Below, piece by piece: positions 21,328-33,800 of a DNA stretch of 64,000 bases. Both the position numbers and the translations under genes were made by a program. The stretch comes from Bolinopsis microptera (lineage: Eukaryota > Ctenophora > Tentaculata > Lobata > Bolinopsidae). Position 1 is the stretch's first letter; the number at the start of each line of letters is the position of its first letter. The stretch is taken from NCBI RefSeq assembly GCF_026151205.1, contig NC_087078.1, forward strand, positions 16,385,118-16,449,117, in the 5' to 3' direction. The notes below the pieces were generated by a model. The model was not told the origin of the DNA. It saw only the letters and a program-made list of their open reading frames with translations, and ran no database searches.

Positions 21328-23332
21328 TGTACGGGCGAAATAGTTGGTCGCGCGCAGTACGCCGCTCTTTTGGTGTTGACCATTGGTGGCAGGTACTTTT
21401 TGTCCTATTACGTCACGGCGCAGTACTGCAAATACATTACACACTGATATTAGGCTTCTCTCAGATCACAGTTTATGTTAGAAATCAAACCTAATTACAT
21501 CATGATCGATCAGTTAGTGATATCAACAAAGAAAACAAAATATTGAAACAACGGATTATAATATATAATGGTTATCCTTCTAAATCCAGTGCAGTGAGTA
21601 CACAGTGTATCATTATGAACTGGAAATATCATCTTAATTTCTTTGATAGGAGCAACATCTATTAATTGTTTCGATATTATTATTAAGACTCAATCTTCAA
21701 GTTCAAGCCTTCGGCATCATTGTAGAGGATTTGTAGAAGAACATTTCGGCAGTAACTGAAAGTAATTCATTTTAATTGATCAAAGATGTTGAAACTCGGT
21801 TTATCAATATCAGATGGTTTGGGACATGATGCATTACTGATTTTACTACCAAAACTTTACCTACAATTATGACTGTTTACAATATTGAATATTAAGCCTA
21901 CTGCAGTGTGACTAAATTGTATTTGTAAGCCATATATTCCAAAAATTCTAATATGTTCTCACCTATATATAGTGTATGTTTTACAGTTTAAGGAGAAGGA
22001 GACCATTAACAATTTAACATAGAGTATAAATTATTCCCAGCAGTACATTATCTTCCAGAAATAGCCGTTTTCATGTCAGAGAGGTCCTTCGGCGCACTAT
22101 CAGTATCACACAATGGCAGGTCAGTCCATCAGTAACTGAAAATAAAACAAATTACGTCAGTGTTGCTATTAGGAGCAAATGTTTAGATACAAACTGGTGT
22201 TATTGGGAAGGTTGGTATTCGTTCGTATTTCTGTCGATAAATGGTTACATTTTCATGTACCATTTCTCGACAAAAATGGGCAATTAGTGCGTGTACATGG
22301 TTAATGTTGAATTTTAAGTGCAATGATACGCCTATGTGCAGTGTTCACCCTACAGCGTGTAAAGGGATGTCTGTAAAGTATGATTATTTATAGATTACTG
22401 TAATAAAGTAATGACAAAGTAAGCGATCGTGTACATCTCGTTACAACATTTCGGTCATGAACTATGAAGTTGAAATATTACAACAATATATTATTTTATT
22501 TGCCCACTTCTCTTGGAGAGAATTCAGGTAAAGTACGTGTGCTAATTGTACATAATTTTGATAGGAGCTTTAACGAAAATATAATACCAAATTGGTCGCC
22601 AAATTGAATATGGGATACCCAGGAGGATTATTGGGACAAAAGTGGAACATTTGTTACATCGGTTCTAGACATGAAGTGATTCCCAAACTTGGTTTAAGTA
22701 TTCCTTTAAGTCATTATATGTGGTTGCGGCGGTATAGTTCAAAATCTGCAACAATATGGTCAAGATTGCTTGACTGATTTTGTAAGCTAAAAGATTGTCA
22801 TTTGCATCGATAATTTTATCAAATCATTATAATTTTACCGGATCTGACGAGAATTCTGTTTAGTTTGAACAGGATATTTGACCACTGCTTCCCTTGCAAA
22901 CCACATCTTTGTTTTGGGTACCGCTCTTGAGTTTTGGTTCTGTTGAAAATCTTATCCTGCAAGTAGTTGACTTATAAGTCTACAAATTTGCACAGAAATA
23001 AAATAAACTATTTCACGACCAAGTTGCATTCAAGTTAACAATAAATGACATTAGAAAATGGTTTCACGATTTAATTTCATTAGAAACTGAGTCTATTAAA
23101 AAAATTAGAAAATTTCATCGAAACATATAATAGTAAACGACTAAATTAGCACTGTCTTACTTAGAGGGGTATGCGAAAATTATGATAAATTTACTTTGTG
23201 AGAATCTGAGATAACAAGATCAGAGTAGGTCACCTTCGGGTTTTATCTTTCGTGATCGTGATCCAGTTCCAGGGGAAGTGTTGTCCGTAAACGAGCTTCA
23301 GCGAAAAAGCAAAGGGGAGAATAACAGTATAA
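21328..23332. other. Intergenic; no supported gene
   Basis: AT-rich unique-looking sequence. Frames at 21189-21494 and 22592-22777 have no recognisable content. I see no tRNA, snRNA or repeat structure here. Confidence 0.3.
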
Positions 23333-23883
23333 CTCCTCTATCATATTCTAGTAAAATGTAGCAGTGCTAATTTGTTCGTCATCTTCTGCAGGATGGTACT
23401 CTAGCGCTTTTCTAAAATCTGTCCAACTCTGCCCAAACACCTGGATAAATATATTGAATTAGTGAGATGTATCAATTTAATTACGTTTAAATAATTTAAC
23501 TTTAAGTTTACAATGACACAAATGTATAACCTACCAACAGAGAAGAAGACAGTTTTGAAGAACCTTGATTGATGAGATAGTTAAAGTTAAGAAAGAGTGG
23601 TATTATAGCTCGGGCTTTTAATTCACCTGTTGGATTTTTCCCTCCTCTATCATATTCTAGTCAAATGTAGCAGTGCTTATTATTAATAAATATGTTCACC
23701 ATCTTCTGCAGGATGGTACCCTAGCGATTTTCTAAAATCTGTCCGACTCTGCCCAAACACCTGGATAAATATATTGAATTAGTGAGATGTATCAATTTAA
23801 ATACGTTTAAATAATTTAACTTTTAGTTTACAATGACACAAATGTTTAACCTACCAACGTCCAACAGAGAAGAAGACAGTTTT
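23333..23883 (-). repeat. 309 bp tandem duplication carrying an exon-like block
   Basis: The block starting CTCCTCTATCATATTCTAG at 23333 recurs at 23642 and both run ~220-240 bp. On the minus strand each holds an exon-like segment after a TTATCCAG acceptor. In copy 1, 23440-23348 encodes 30 residues beginning VFGQSWTDFRKALEYH and then a stop. In copy 2, 23760-23683 encodes 25 residues beginning VFGQSRTDFRKSLGYH and then a stop. The frame is conserved apart from several substitutions. I do not recognise the protein and could not find upstream exons. It may be a terminal exon duplicated in place, or a repeat with a chance frame. Confidence 0.4.
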
Positions 23884-24399
23884 TACCTGTTGTAATATAA
23901 ATTAAAAACTTATCAGTAGAAAATGATATTTAAAAATCACTTGCTTACATTTTCCATTCTCCATAACGAAAACTTAACTCTGCTTGTTCTCGTTAAAAGT
24001 TAACAGTACTTCATCTTGCACTAGATCAGTCCTGGCTAACGAAATTTTGAAGAGTATTAGTTCATGATAATCTCACTGAGTTAAATATTTACCGTATTTA
24101 TACCGTTAAAAGCACACATTTTAAGGTTACTAAGCAACGACAAAAACCAGTAAAGAGGACTTATTTACACGGATACTAAATACTCAAGTATTAATTAACA
24201 GCAAATTTGTTAAAAATATATATTTTATTTTAAAAGGAGGTTATCATACATTTAAAGAGTGTACACCGTCAGATCATTTTCCGATTGTATGTAGGAGTTT
24301 TACTCCTGTACTGCAGTGTACAAAGGCGATGAAATCAAGGGTTCTGTAATCTATTGTCTATAAGTCTGATTTAAACTAATTAACTAAGATATTTAAAGA

Positions 24400-27300
24400 T
24401 GAAACTGTCCGGGGACCTGGAAACGATCAATTTAGTTCCAAAATGGCGTGTTCAGTCAGCTAGCCAAAAACATTATTACCACTAGACTACAACTATCTCA
24501 CGTCATTAATAGCCAATGATAATTGCACTTTCTAAGGATTCGATTATACAATTATAGCGATACTGGGTTAGAAAGACGCGTGATATCTCTTGGGTTATCA
24601 CCATGGTAACTGGGAGGTGTTCAGACTCAAAAGATTTACTTTAAAAACTGAGGTCTATGTTTTAATATCCATGTTCAACGGACAATTGAAGCTTAAATAG
24701 TAGGTATGATAAAATGTAATATTTACACAAATGGGTTCTTGTTGTTATAAGCAAATCGTTCAGTACACACTGAGTGTAAACGGATGTATGGGAATTGGGA
24801 CACACCTTAGAAACACTTAATAGCTAATCGTAGTAGCCTAGTACATTTAATAACCGATATATAACTGGTGTCCCTTACGTTATTATATCAGGTCTGTTAC
24901 TATGGAAACGTCCGAGGGGCTAGTTAAAGAATTCAACTTGGAAGTTTAGTCACAGTTCAATAAAAATTACTGCCACTAAAAGTAAAAGCCAATGATTAGT
25001 GTACTCTACGCATTCAATTATAACAATTTACTTGGTTACCAAATCGCGTGATATCTCTGGAATTATCACCATGGTAACTAGGAGGTGTTCAAACTCAAAA
25101 GATTTACTTTACAAGCTCAAAAGATTTACTTTACAAACTGAGGTCTATGTTTTAATACACAAATGGGTTCTTGTTATTATAAGCAAATCGTTCAGTACAC
25201 ACTGAGTGTAAACGGATGTATGGGAATTGGGACACACCTTAGAAACACTTAATAGCTAATCGTAGTAGCCTTACATTTAATAACCGATATATAACTGGTG
25301 TCCCTTACGTTATTATTCAAGGTCTGTTACTATGGAAACGTCCGAGGGGCTAGTTAAAGAATTCAACTTGGAAGTTTAGTCACAGTTCAATAAAAATTAC
25401 TGCCACTAAAAGTAAAAGCCAATGATTAGTGTACTCTACGCATTCAATTATAACAATTTACTTGGTTAGCAAATCGCGTGATACCTCTGGAATTATCACC
25501 ATGGTAACTAGGAGGTGTTTAAACTCAAAAGATTTACTTTACAAACTCAAAAGATTTACTTTACAAACTGAGGTCTATGTTTTAATACACAAATGGGTTC
25601 TTGTTATTATAAGCAAATCGTTCAGTACACACTGAGTGTAAACGGATGTATGGGAATTGGGGCACACCTTAGAAACAATTAATAGCTAATCGTAGTAGCC
25701 TTACATTTAATAACCGATATATAACTGGTGTCCCTCACGTTATTATATCAGGTCTGTTACTTAGTTACTATGGAAACGTCCGAGGGGGTAGTTAAAGAAT
25801 TCAACTTGGAAGTTTAGTCACAGTTCAATAAAAATTACTGCCACTAAAAGTAAAAGCCAATGATTAGTGTACTCTACGCATTCAATTATAACAATTTACT
25901 TGGTTAGCAAATCGCGTGATATCTCTGGAATTATCACCATGGTAAATAGGAGGTGTTCAAACTCAAAAGATTTACTTTGCAAACTCAAAAGATTTACTTT
26001 ACAAACTGAGGTCTATGTTTTAATACACAAATGGGTTCTTGTTATTATAAGCAAATCGATCAGTACACACTGAGTCTAAACGGATGTATGGGAATTGGGA
26101 CACACCTTAGAAACACTTAATAGCTAATCGTAGTAGCCTTACATTTAATAACCGATATATAACTGGTGTCCCTTACGTTATTATATCAGGTCTGTTACTA
26201 TGGAAACGTCCGAGGGGCTAGTTAAAGAATTCAACTTGGAAGTTTAGTCACAGTTCAATAAAAATTACTGCCACTAAAAGTAAAAGCCAATGATTAGTGT
26301 ACTCTACGCATTCAATTAAAACAATTTAATTGGTTACCAAATCGCGTGATATCTCTGGAATTATCACCATAGTAACTAGGAGGTGTTCAAACTCAAAAGA
26401 TTTACTTTACAAACTCAAAAGATTTACTTTACAAACTCAAAAGATTTACTTTACAAACTGAGGTCTATGTTTTAATACACAAATGGGTTCTTGTTATTAT
26501 AAGCAAATCGTTCAGTACACACTGAGTGTAAACGGATGTATGGGAATTGGGACACACCTTAGAAACACTTAATAGCTAATCGTAGTAGCCTTACATTTAA
26601 TAACCGATATATAACTGGTGTCCCTTACGTTATTATATCAGGTCTGTTACTATGGAAACGTCCGAGGGGCTAGTTAAAGAATTCAACTTGGAAGTTTAGT
26701 CACAGTTCAATAAAAATTACTGCCACTAAAAGTAAAAGCCAATGATTAGTGTACTCTACGCATTCAATTATAACAATTTACTTGGTTACCAAATCGCGTG
26801 ATATCTCTGGAATTATCACCATGGTAACTAGGAGGTGTTCAAACTCAAAAGATTTACTTTACAAACTCAAAAGATTTACTTTACAAACTGAGGTCTATGT
26901 TTTAATACACAAATGGGTTCTTGTTATTATAAGCAAATCGTTCAGTACACACTGAGTGTAAACGGATGTATGGGAATTGGGACACACCTTAGAAACAATT
27001 AATAGCTAATCGTAGTAGCCTTACATTTAATAACCGATATATAACTGGTGTCCCTCACGTTATTATATCAGGTCTGTTACTTAGTTACTATGGAAACGTC
27101 CGAGGGGGTAGTTAAAGAATTCAACTTGGAAGTTTAGTCACAGTTCAATAAAAATTACTGCCAGTAAAAGTAAAAGCCAATGATTAGTGTACTCTACGCA
27201 TTCAATTATAACAATTTACTTGGTTAGCAAATCGCGTGATATCTCTGGAATTATCACCATGGTAAATAGGAGGTGTTCAAACTCAAAAGATTTACTTTGC

Positions 27301-27680
27301 AAACTCAAAAGATTTACTTTACAAACTGAGGTCTATGTTTTAATACACAAATGGGTTCTTGTTATTATAAGCAAATCGTTCAGTACACACTGAGTGTAAA
27401 CGGATGTATGGGAATTGGGACACACCTTAGAAACAATTAATAACTTAACACATCAGCATTATATTTAATAACCGATATATAACTGGTGTCCCTCACGTTG
27501 TATCAGGTCTGTTACTGTGGAATAACGTCCGAGGGGCAAGTTAAAGAATTCAACTTGGAAGTTTAGTCACAGTTCATTATTTGGTAAAATGAACAGGGAC
27601 TCCATGTAATGCCGTTAATAAACATTACTGCCACTGGATTACAAGTGTGTCACGTCATTTCTAGCCAATGATTTAGATTA
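24400..27680. repeat. Satellite-like tandem array, ~430-452 bp unit, about seven copies
   Basis: The landmark TGATTAGTGTACTCTACGC occurs at 24993, 25423, 25861, 26291, 26743 and 27181, with diverged flanking units near 24500 and 27600. Spacings are 430, 438, 430, 452 and 438. Each unit has a nested subrepeat CTCAAAAGATTTACTTTACA present once to three times, which explains most length variation. Units at 25423 and 25861 share private variants (an extra TTAGTTAC in the CTGTTAC block and a GAGGGGG) with those at 26743 and 27181, so a 1320 bp higher-order segment was itself duplicated. The repeated 68-codon frames inside units are by-products. Confidence 0.9.
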
Positions 27681-28329
27681 TCATTATCATACGATATTTC
27701 GAGTAACTGCAGCATAAGAAGAACTCGAAATTCTAGTCTTGAATATATAGTTCAAGGGATATAGTTATAGCAAAAACGATCGGGTTAGGTCGCATCAACA
27801 ATGCCAAAAGCAAAAATATGTTTGATTTTCAAAATTAATTGTACATTAAGGTAAGCGACAAAAACCTTCATTTACATTGGCATGCACCACAATATTCGTT
27901 TGTTCATCTGCATTTGCAGGTAGCAGCTTAATTATGGCCCACTGAATGACTGAACCGTAATATTGATTGATGATACACCGGTCAGATTGAATCTGGAAAC
28001 AATCAAACAAATGACATGCAACTCAGCAAGTGATCAAATTAAAGCTGGAAGTGAATAGAATCTGTTATCAAATGTTAAGCTTAATTTTAATACGGTCATA
28101 GACAGCGAACAAAACAACAATGAATCGATTATAAACTGCGTGAGGAAGTGAAGTTACAGAGCCAGACAAAATTGATGAGCGCTCGATTTTATCACAGAAT
28201 TTCGAACTGCAGAGTGATTTTACGCCGCGCATAGCTCACGTGACTCAATATAAGCTCTCCTATTGGCGCACACGTCTCAGCCAATCAGCATCTACGGCAC
28301 TTTTCTGCCGTAATTGAGTCGTATTTCTA
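27681..28329. other. Intergenic; nothing recognised
   Basis: Unique-looking AT-rich sequence between the satellite and the GC-rich repeat block. No frame longer than 60 codons and no RNA gene seen. Confidence 0.3.
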
Positions 28330-28870
28330 CCTACCAGGACCGTCAACGAGTCCAACTCGGCGCGCGTCCTGGTAGGTTGTAAACCTACAAGTTAGAACAA
28401 GTTATATTATATTAGTAATTTATAAGTTTACAACGCGAACGTCGCGTGATCTTTTTGCGTTTAAAAAAGCTAAAGCAAACTAAATCTTTTCGTTTGCGTT
28501 TTAAATTGACGGATGTTACTCGTCTAAATTTGTTTAAAGTAGCGCGCCGCTTAACTTTCTTCTCGAAATATTGCCCAAGGCAAGTGTTAATTGACGATGT
28601 CATTTCATCGTAGCTCGGCGAGGCACAGTAGCGCATCTCGTCGTTGCGCGCGAGAAGCATAATTGAGTGCGCGGCGCGGCACAGTAACGCATCGTGCTAC
28701 AAAGGCAAGTGCTACGAAATAGCTTGTCATACGTTGTATGACCGCCGCGCACAAGTGCACGGCTCCCTTGTATCGTAAAGACTCTATAGTGAAACGACAA
28801 TGGGGGTTACGACTTGATACAAGAAATAGCGCGCGCCGGGCTCGTCCATTAGCATTAGACAACAATCATT
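28330..28870 (-). repeat. Composite GC-rich repeat related to elements at 13.4-15.3 and 20.7-21.0 kb
   Basis: GTCCTGGTAGGTTGTAAACC at 28366 matches the internal inverted repeat of the MITE at 20686-21046. TTGACGGATGTTACTCGTCT at 28505 is the reverse complement of 15071-15090 in the GC-rich TIR element. The rest is CGCG-rich like that element's core. This looks like an older, rearranged relative. The overlapping minus-strand frames at 28412-28865 are composition artefacts. Confidence 0.55.
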
Positions 28871-30249
28871 TACATTTCAATTTAGATTTTTAAATCATTC
28901 TTATATACATTAAAAAGGAATAAAGCGCGCTAATATTGGGAAAATTAAAAATGGTATTATATTATTCGTCAAAAACATCGCTCTTACTAAATCGCTCGCT
29001 AAAATTTTAAGAAAATTCTTGTGAACATGAATGATGAAAAGGCCTTTTAGGCATGAAAGTGATTTAGATCGGTGTATTTTTGGACGCTGATTCCGAATCA
29101 CCCCCATGACATATAGGGTTAAAATGCTTCCCTGGAGAGTTATAATTGGCAAAAAACCGTTTTGGTCACGTGACAGGCTAGTAAAACGTGAATTCGATTA
29201 TTTAGGAGTCGGGTTAGGGTTAGGGTTGTGGTTAAGATTATGGATAGCTTCGGGGTTATGGTTATGTTTAGGGTTGGTATTAGAGTTTATGTAAAACCGT
29301 TTTGTACGGCTGCAAAACCAAAAAACCAATATTGTTTTAATATTTGTTTTATTCTGAAAAACATTCTTGCAATGATTTTACTGAAATGCGTGGCATGGCA
29401 TAGTTTGTTTCTTGTCTTGTTCTTGTTCTTTTACTCTGAAAACAAATTTGCCAAACCTTGACACTTGATTAATGATTAGATGCTTGAGAAAAGACAATTG
29501 CTGAAAAAATCGTAGGCAATTTTATTATTCATCACCAATTTATTATACAATCAATTAATTAATATATATCCGAATAAATAGTATCCAACTAGGAAAACAA
29601 ATCCACATGCTCATACTACTAATTCTACTTTTACTTTACTAATTACCATCAGTCTTTGTCGTAATTTCATGGGAATAGTTTTTCTATTTGAGCTGTTCAG
29701 TTTACAGAAAAGCAGATATGGACTGCTTCAAATTGATATTTTGGAAAAATTTTGTTTCAGTAACCATTGAGAACCAATACAGTGGCATCTTCGACCTCAG
29801 TTTCATTTGTAAACGTCAAGTAACTGGTAAAGTCAATTATTTTGTGCTACTATACAAACATTTACTTTAGTGTATTGAAGTGTAGTAATTGTTAGGATCT
29901 TTAATTTTATACTAAATTATTAAGGGTTTATAACGTTTTAGTGGAATATAATTTGTAAGGTGGATATTTAAAATTACTATTTATTGTCAATAAAATGCTC
30001 ATTGTAGCCAGTTATCATATCAGTCTTCGTGATGATCCATCTAGAACATATTTAAACTGTGCTCTGTCCGATGTCTTTTACTTCTTGATACACTCCATGA
30101 ACAGCAATCTTTCTACTTCTTTATTCGTCAAGTATTAAACCTGAGCTTGATCAACACCGTCTGTTTGTAAGTTATAACTTGACTGTCCACCAGTCCACTG
30201 TTTCAACCTTCACTCAAAATCAATACTTTTGTATTGTATCATCTACTTT
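28871..30249. other. Intergenic; short telomere-like tract
   Basis: Mostly AT-rich with no supported gene. At about 29208-29229 there are three consecutive GGGTTA units followed by ~70 bases of degenerate GGTTA/GGGTT sequence, a possible interstitial telomeric repeat (TTAGGG type, standard for metazoa). The frame at 29688-29870 has no recognisable domain. Confidence 0.4.
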
Positions 30250-30720
30250 ACTTTAGGTAAAACTCTTCTCCGATTCTGGTGAGATGAAGGGGCAAAGAGT
30301 GGTCTCTTCTTGTCTGCTGTAGACGAGATATTAACAACTGAAGTAAGAGTTGACTCTTCTTCTTCTTCTTCTTCTGAACCATACCCGCTCCTGAGAAGTG
30401 GGTCTTTGTCTTTGTGTGAGTTCTGTGCTCTCCATCGCTCTCATGTTATGAGAATCGTGAGCCTCTGCCTTTGGGTGAGGTCTTTTTTTCTCTGCTACAT
30501 CATTAGTTGTTGAGCTCTTCCCATTTACCATCTCATCAGCTCTTTTCTTTAGTACTGTTTTGCAGGGGGTTTTCACGGATTAGTGCTTTTCCGTGTTTGA
30601 TCAGCACTGAATTAGCTAGCTGACCAACTACATATCCTGGACCAAGGAAAGTTGTATCTTTCTTGTGGTAAACTTGATCTCATCCTGTGTTATAACTCCA
30701 ATAGGAACCATTCAATCGTG
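30250..30720 (-). pseudogene. Degenerate retrotransposon-like C-terminal fragment
   Basis: On the minus strand near 30685-30570, one frame reads VYHKKDTTFLGPGYVVGQ and then LIKHGKALIRENP. This resembles the GPGxV...HG...R..P tail found after the integrase in some retroelement polyproteins. A basic stretch in a second frame (30576-30331) and an acidic stretch followed by KKRPLFAPSSHQNRRRV in a third frame (about 30375-30250) follow, as expected after frameshifts. A (TTC)n run at 30356-30375 produces the Arg- or Glu-rich part. The assignment rests on a short motif. Confidence 0.35.
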
Positions 30721-30800
30721 TTTCATCATTTAAGTGAATATAAAGGACAAATTCACAATTTTCCAATAATTTTCTTACCGTTATTCATTATTTTAGTAGG

Positions 30801-33800
30801 ATGATGGCAAGTGGTCTAGAAAATCCTCAAATCATTGCTCATCTTGAGAAAAGCCTTGATTATACTATCTTTGACGTCAGATGGATACCTTGTAGTGCCA
30901 GGTAAGATTAAAGCTTTTGTTTCAAAATGGATTTCATCAGATTTGGACCTGTATCACTTAATATTATACAAGTATCAACTTTGCTGAGAATTGCCACATA
31001 ACATTATTGTACCCAGGTTTGTCGTTGTTGGAAGTCATGCACGTGGCACAGGAGCAATGCAAGTTTTCGAGATGGGACAAAAAGAACTTATCTGCTCTAA
31101 GAAGGTATAGTCAAGGGGAGATACACCAAAAACGTTTTTGCTCCGAACATCGATTTTATTTTATATTATGGTTAAATAGACAAAAAGAATAAGATTGCAC
31201 ACCTTCAAAATTTTCTAAAAATATTACCTCATCGAGAAAAAAAAATATTTTTCTTTTTCGAAAATTTTTAAAATTTGGAGAAGTCTGTCACTGCAATACC
31301 GATAGTTCGGCCATTTTAAAATTTTTTTGGCTGATTTTTTACTAAAGATTACTTACACTCCGTACAAGACAACCCTTTAAAGGATTATTTCATTGAACAA
31401 TAAATGACCAAGTTACAGACCGAACAAGGTGAAAAAAGAAAAATTGGGATCTTTGCCTACCACTAAAGTTGTACATTTTACCACTCGCCCAGGTCATCAG
31501 ATATCGCTTCAAAAATTCTTGTGAGTGTAGCTGATGATAATATCAAACTTTTTGGAACAGGATTTCTCTCAGTTTTGAGTTTTAAGGTATGAAATGTGGC
31601 CTCAAACGACTTAGTAAAATTCATCGTAAAAAAGGGCCAAACATGGCAGATTTAAGGCTTAAAATGCCTATAACTCAAAAAGTATCAGTTTTTTTGAAAT
31701 AATTTTTACAGAATCGTAATCAGCTTGAAAAGACGAATCTTTTAGTACCAAATAGGTGATTTTAGAAGACAAATTGTCTTAAATAATTTTCTAGCTCGAA
31801 CACAAGGGTCCCCCCTTGTATAAATTTTGTACAAATTGTACACATTTTTTTACAAATTTTGTGTCTTTAACTATTATAAATTTGGTACTAAAAGATTTGT
31901 CTTACCAAGCTGATTACGATCCTGTAAAAATTATTTCAAAAAAAACTGATACTTTTTGAGTTATAGGCATTTTAAGCCTTAAATCTGCCATGTTTGGCCC
32001 TTTTTTACGATGAATTTTACTAAGTCGTTTAGGCCACATTTCATACCTTAAAACTCAAAACTGAGAGAAATCATGTTCCAAAAAGTTTGATATTATCATC
32101 AGCTACACTCACAAGAATTTTTGAAGCGATATCTGATGACCTGGGCGAGTGGTAAAATGTACAACTTTGGTGGTAAGTAAAAATCCCAATTTTTCTTTTT
32201 TCACCTTGTTCGGTCTGTAACTTAATCATTTATTGTTCAATGAAATAATCCTTTAAAGGGTTGTCTTGTACGGAGTGTAAGTAATCTTCAGTAAAAGAAT
32301 CAGCCAAAAAACTTTTAAAATGGCCGAACTATCGATATTACAGTGACAGACTTCTCCAAATTTTAATATTTTTAGAAAATTTTGAAGGTGTGCAATCTTA
32401 TTCTTTTTGTCTATTTAACCATAATATAAAATAAAATCGATGTTCGGAGTAAAAACGTTTTTGGTGTATCTCCCCTTAAGTAGATACATACAACGGTTTT
32501 AATATTATTACATGGCACATTATAGGATTGAATTAATATTGTTATTAAAATGCTCATTGTAGCCATATATTTTAGATTTTGATCATCATAAGAATGTAGG
32601 TATATTAACTAAGGGAGATGGCCTAGAATTTATACAATATGATTAAAGTTTCTTCTGATTTCAAGTAACTAGTTGGTGAGAGCACTAATTTTTAGGTACT
32701 TAAATTTGTTATCCTAAATTGTAACATGTGAAAGTATAGTTAACTTTACAGTTAACTAAGTCAACTTTAGTCTAAATTTATTTCAATTTTTCAAATTAAA
32801 TTAATAAACACCGAATCAGGATACAGAGTATAGTTAACCTAGCACAATTCATCAAGTATCAAACATACCATTTTGAAATAGGCAGACTTGTTGAGAGTTT
32901 GACTTTTTTGGGTGGAAAATAAGGAAATTGATTATTTGTTCTCAAATAACATCACTATCATAATCACAATTTTATTGAATTACACAGCAACCACTTTCAT
33001 TTCTAAAAATCCATTTCAAAACTCTGGTTGAATTTTTGTTTGAGTCCTCTCTTTTGTTGAAAGAGAGAAGTGGTTTTGCTACTCCAACAAATGCTTCAAC
33101 TTTTATAACAGTCGAATAGTCTTTCTGGATGTCTATTGCCATGAAATCACTGCCATGGTTTGATCCAGGATGCCATATAGGACTCTTATTTATGTGCCAT
33201 TCGTAGTTCAACTGACTTACAGGATCATTTTCTCTCAGATGCACTTCGAATTGTAGACCCTCGTAAAATGTTTTGTCTGTGTTGTATAAAGGAGTTTCGG
33301 TAATGCATCCCACTGGTCCCGGACTGTTGAAGGCAATTCCTGGTATTCTGGTGTGAGAAGCTACCACCTCTGCAATCAGACCTCCTAGTGAGTGTCCTGT
33401 GATAAAGTCAGGATTCAGCTCTTTTGCCACTTCCACCATGTGATCACATGCCTTCCTTATCCTCTCCCAGCCTAGTGTTTCTCCAGCTCTACCTAATTTC
33501 AGCTGTATCAGCACCTGAACATTGGAATTATAGTGTCCACTAAATTGTCCAACAATCCATTAAATAGCACTGCTTGTTATTGGATGTTTAGATGATAGTT
33601 CACAGCCACCAACATCATTTAGATGACATGTTTTATACAGACCATTATATCAACAGGGACCAGGCTTGATAACTATTTATTAGCATTGACTAGACGATGA
33701 AAACCCACCTGTCCGAAATCTAACAAAGAGAGGTCTTGTAAGAGTGTTTGAAGAGTCCATGTTCCTCTGATCGCTAGGAGGAGTTTACCATGATGTTCAC

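Noticed and set aside
24993-27200. CRISPR array
   Set aside because: The repeats are ~430 bp tandem units without short repeat-spacer alternation, in a eukaryotic genome.
24999-27393. A family of 68-residue tandem genes
   Set aside because: The frames are by-products of the satellite unit; they start and stop within the repeat and have no independent coding signal.
30331-30576. A divergently transcribed Arg-rich gene sharing a promoter with WDR92
   Set aside because: The frame depends on a (TTC)n run and sits within a frameshifted retroelement-like remnant.
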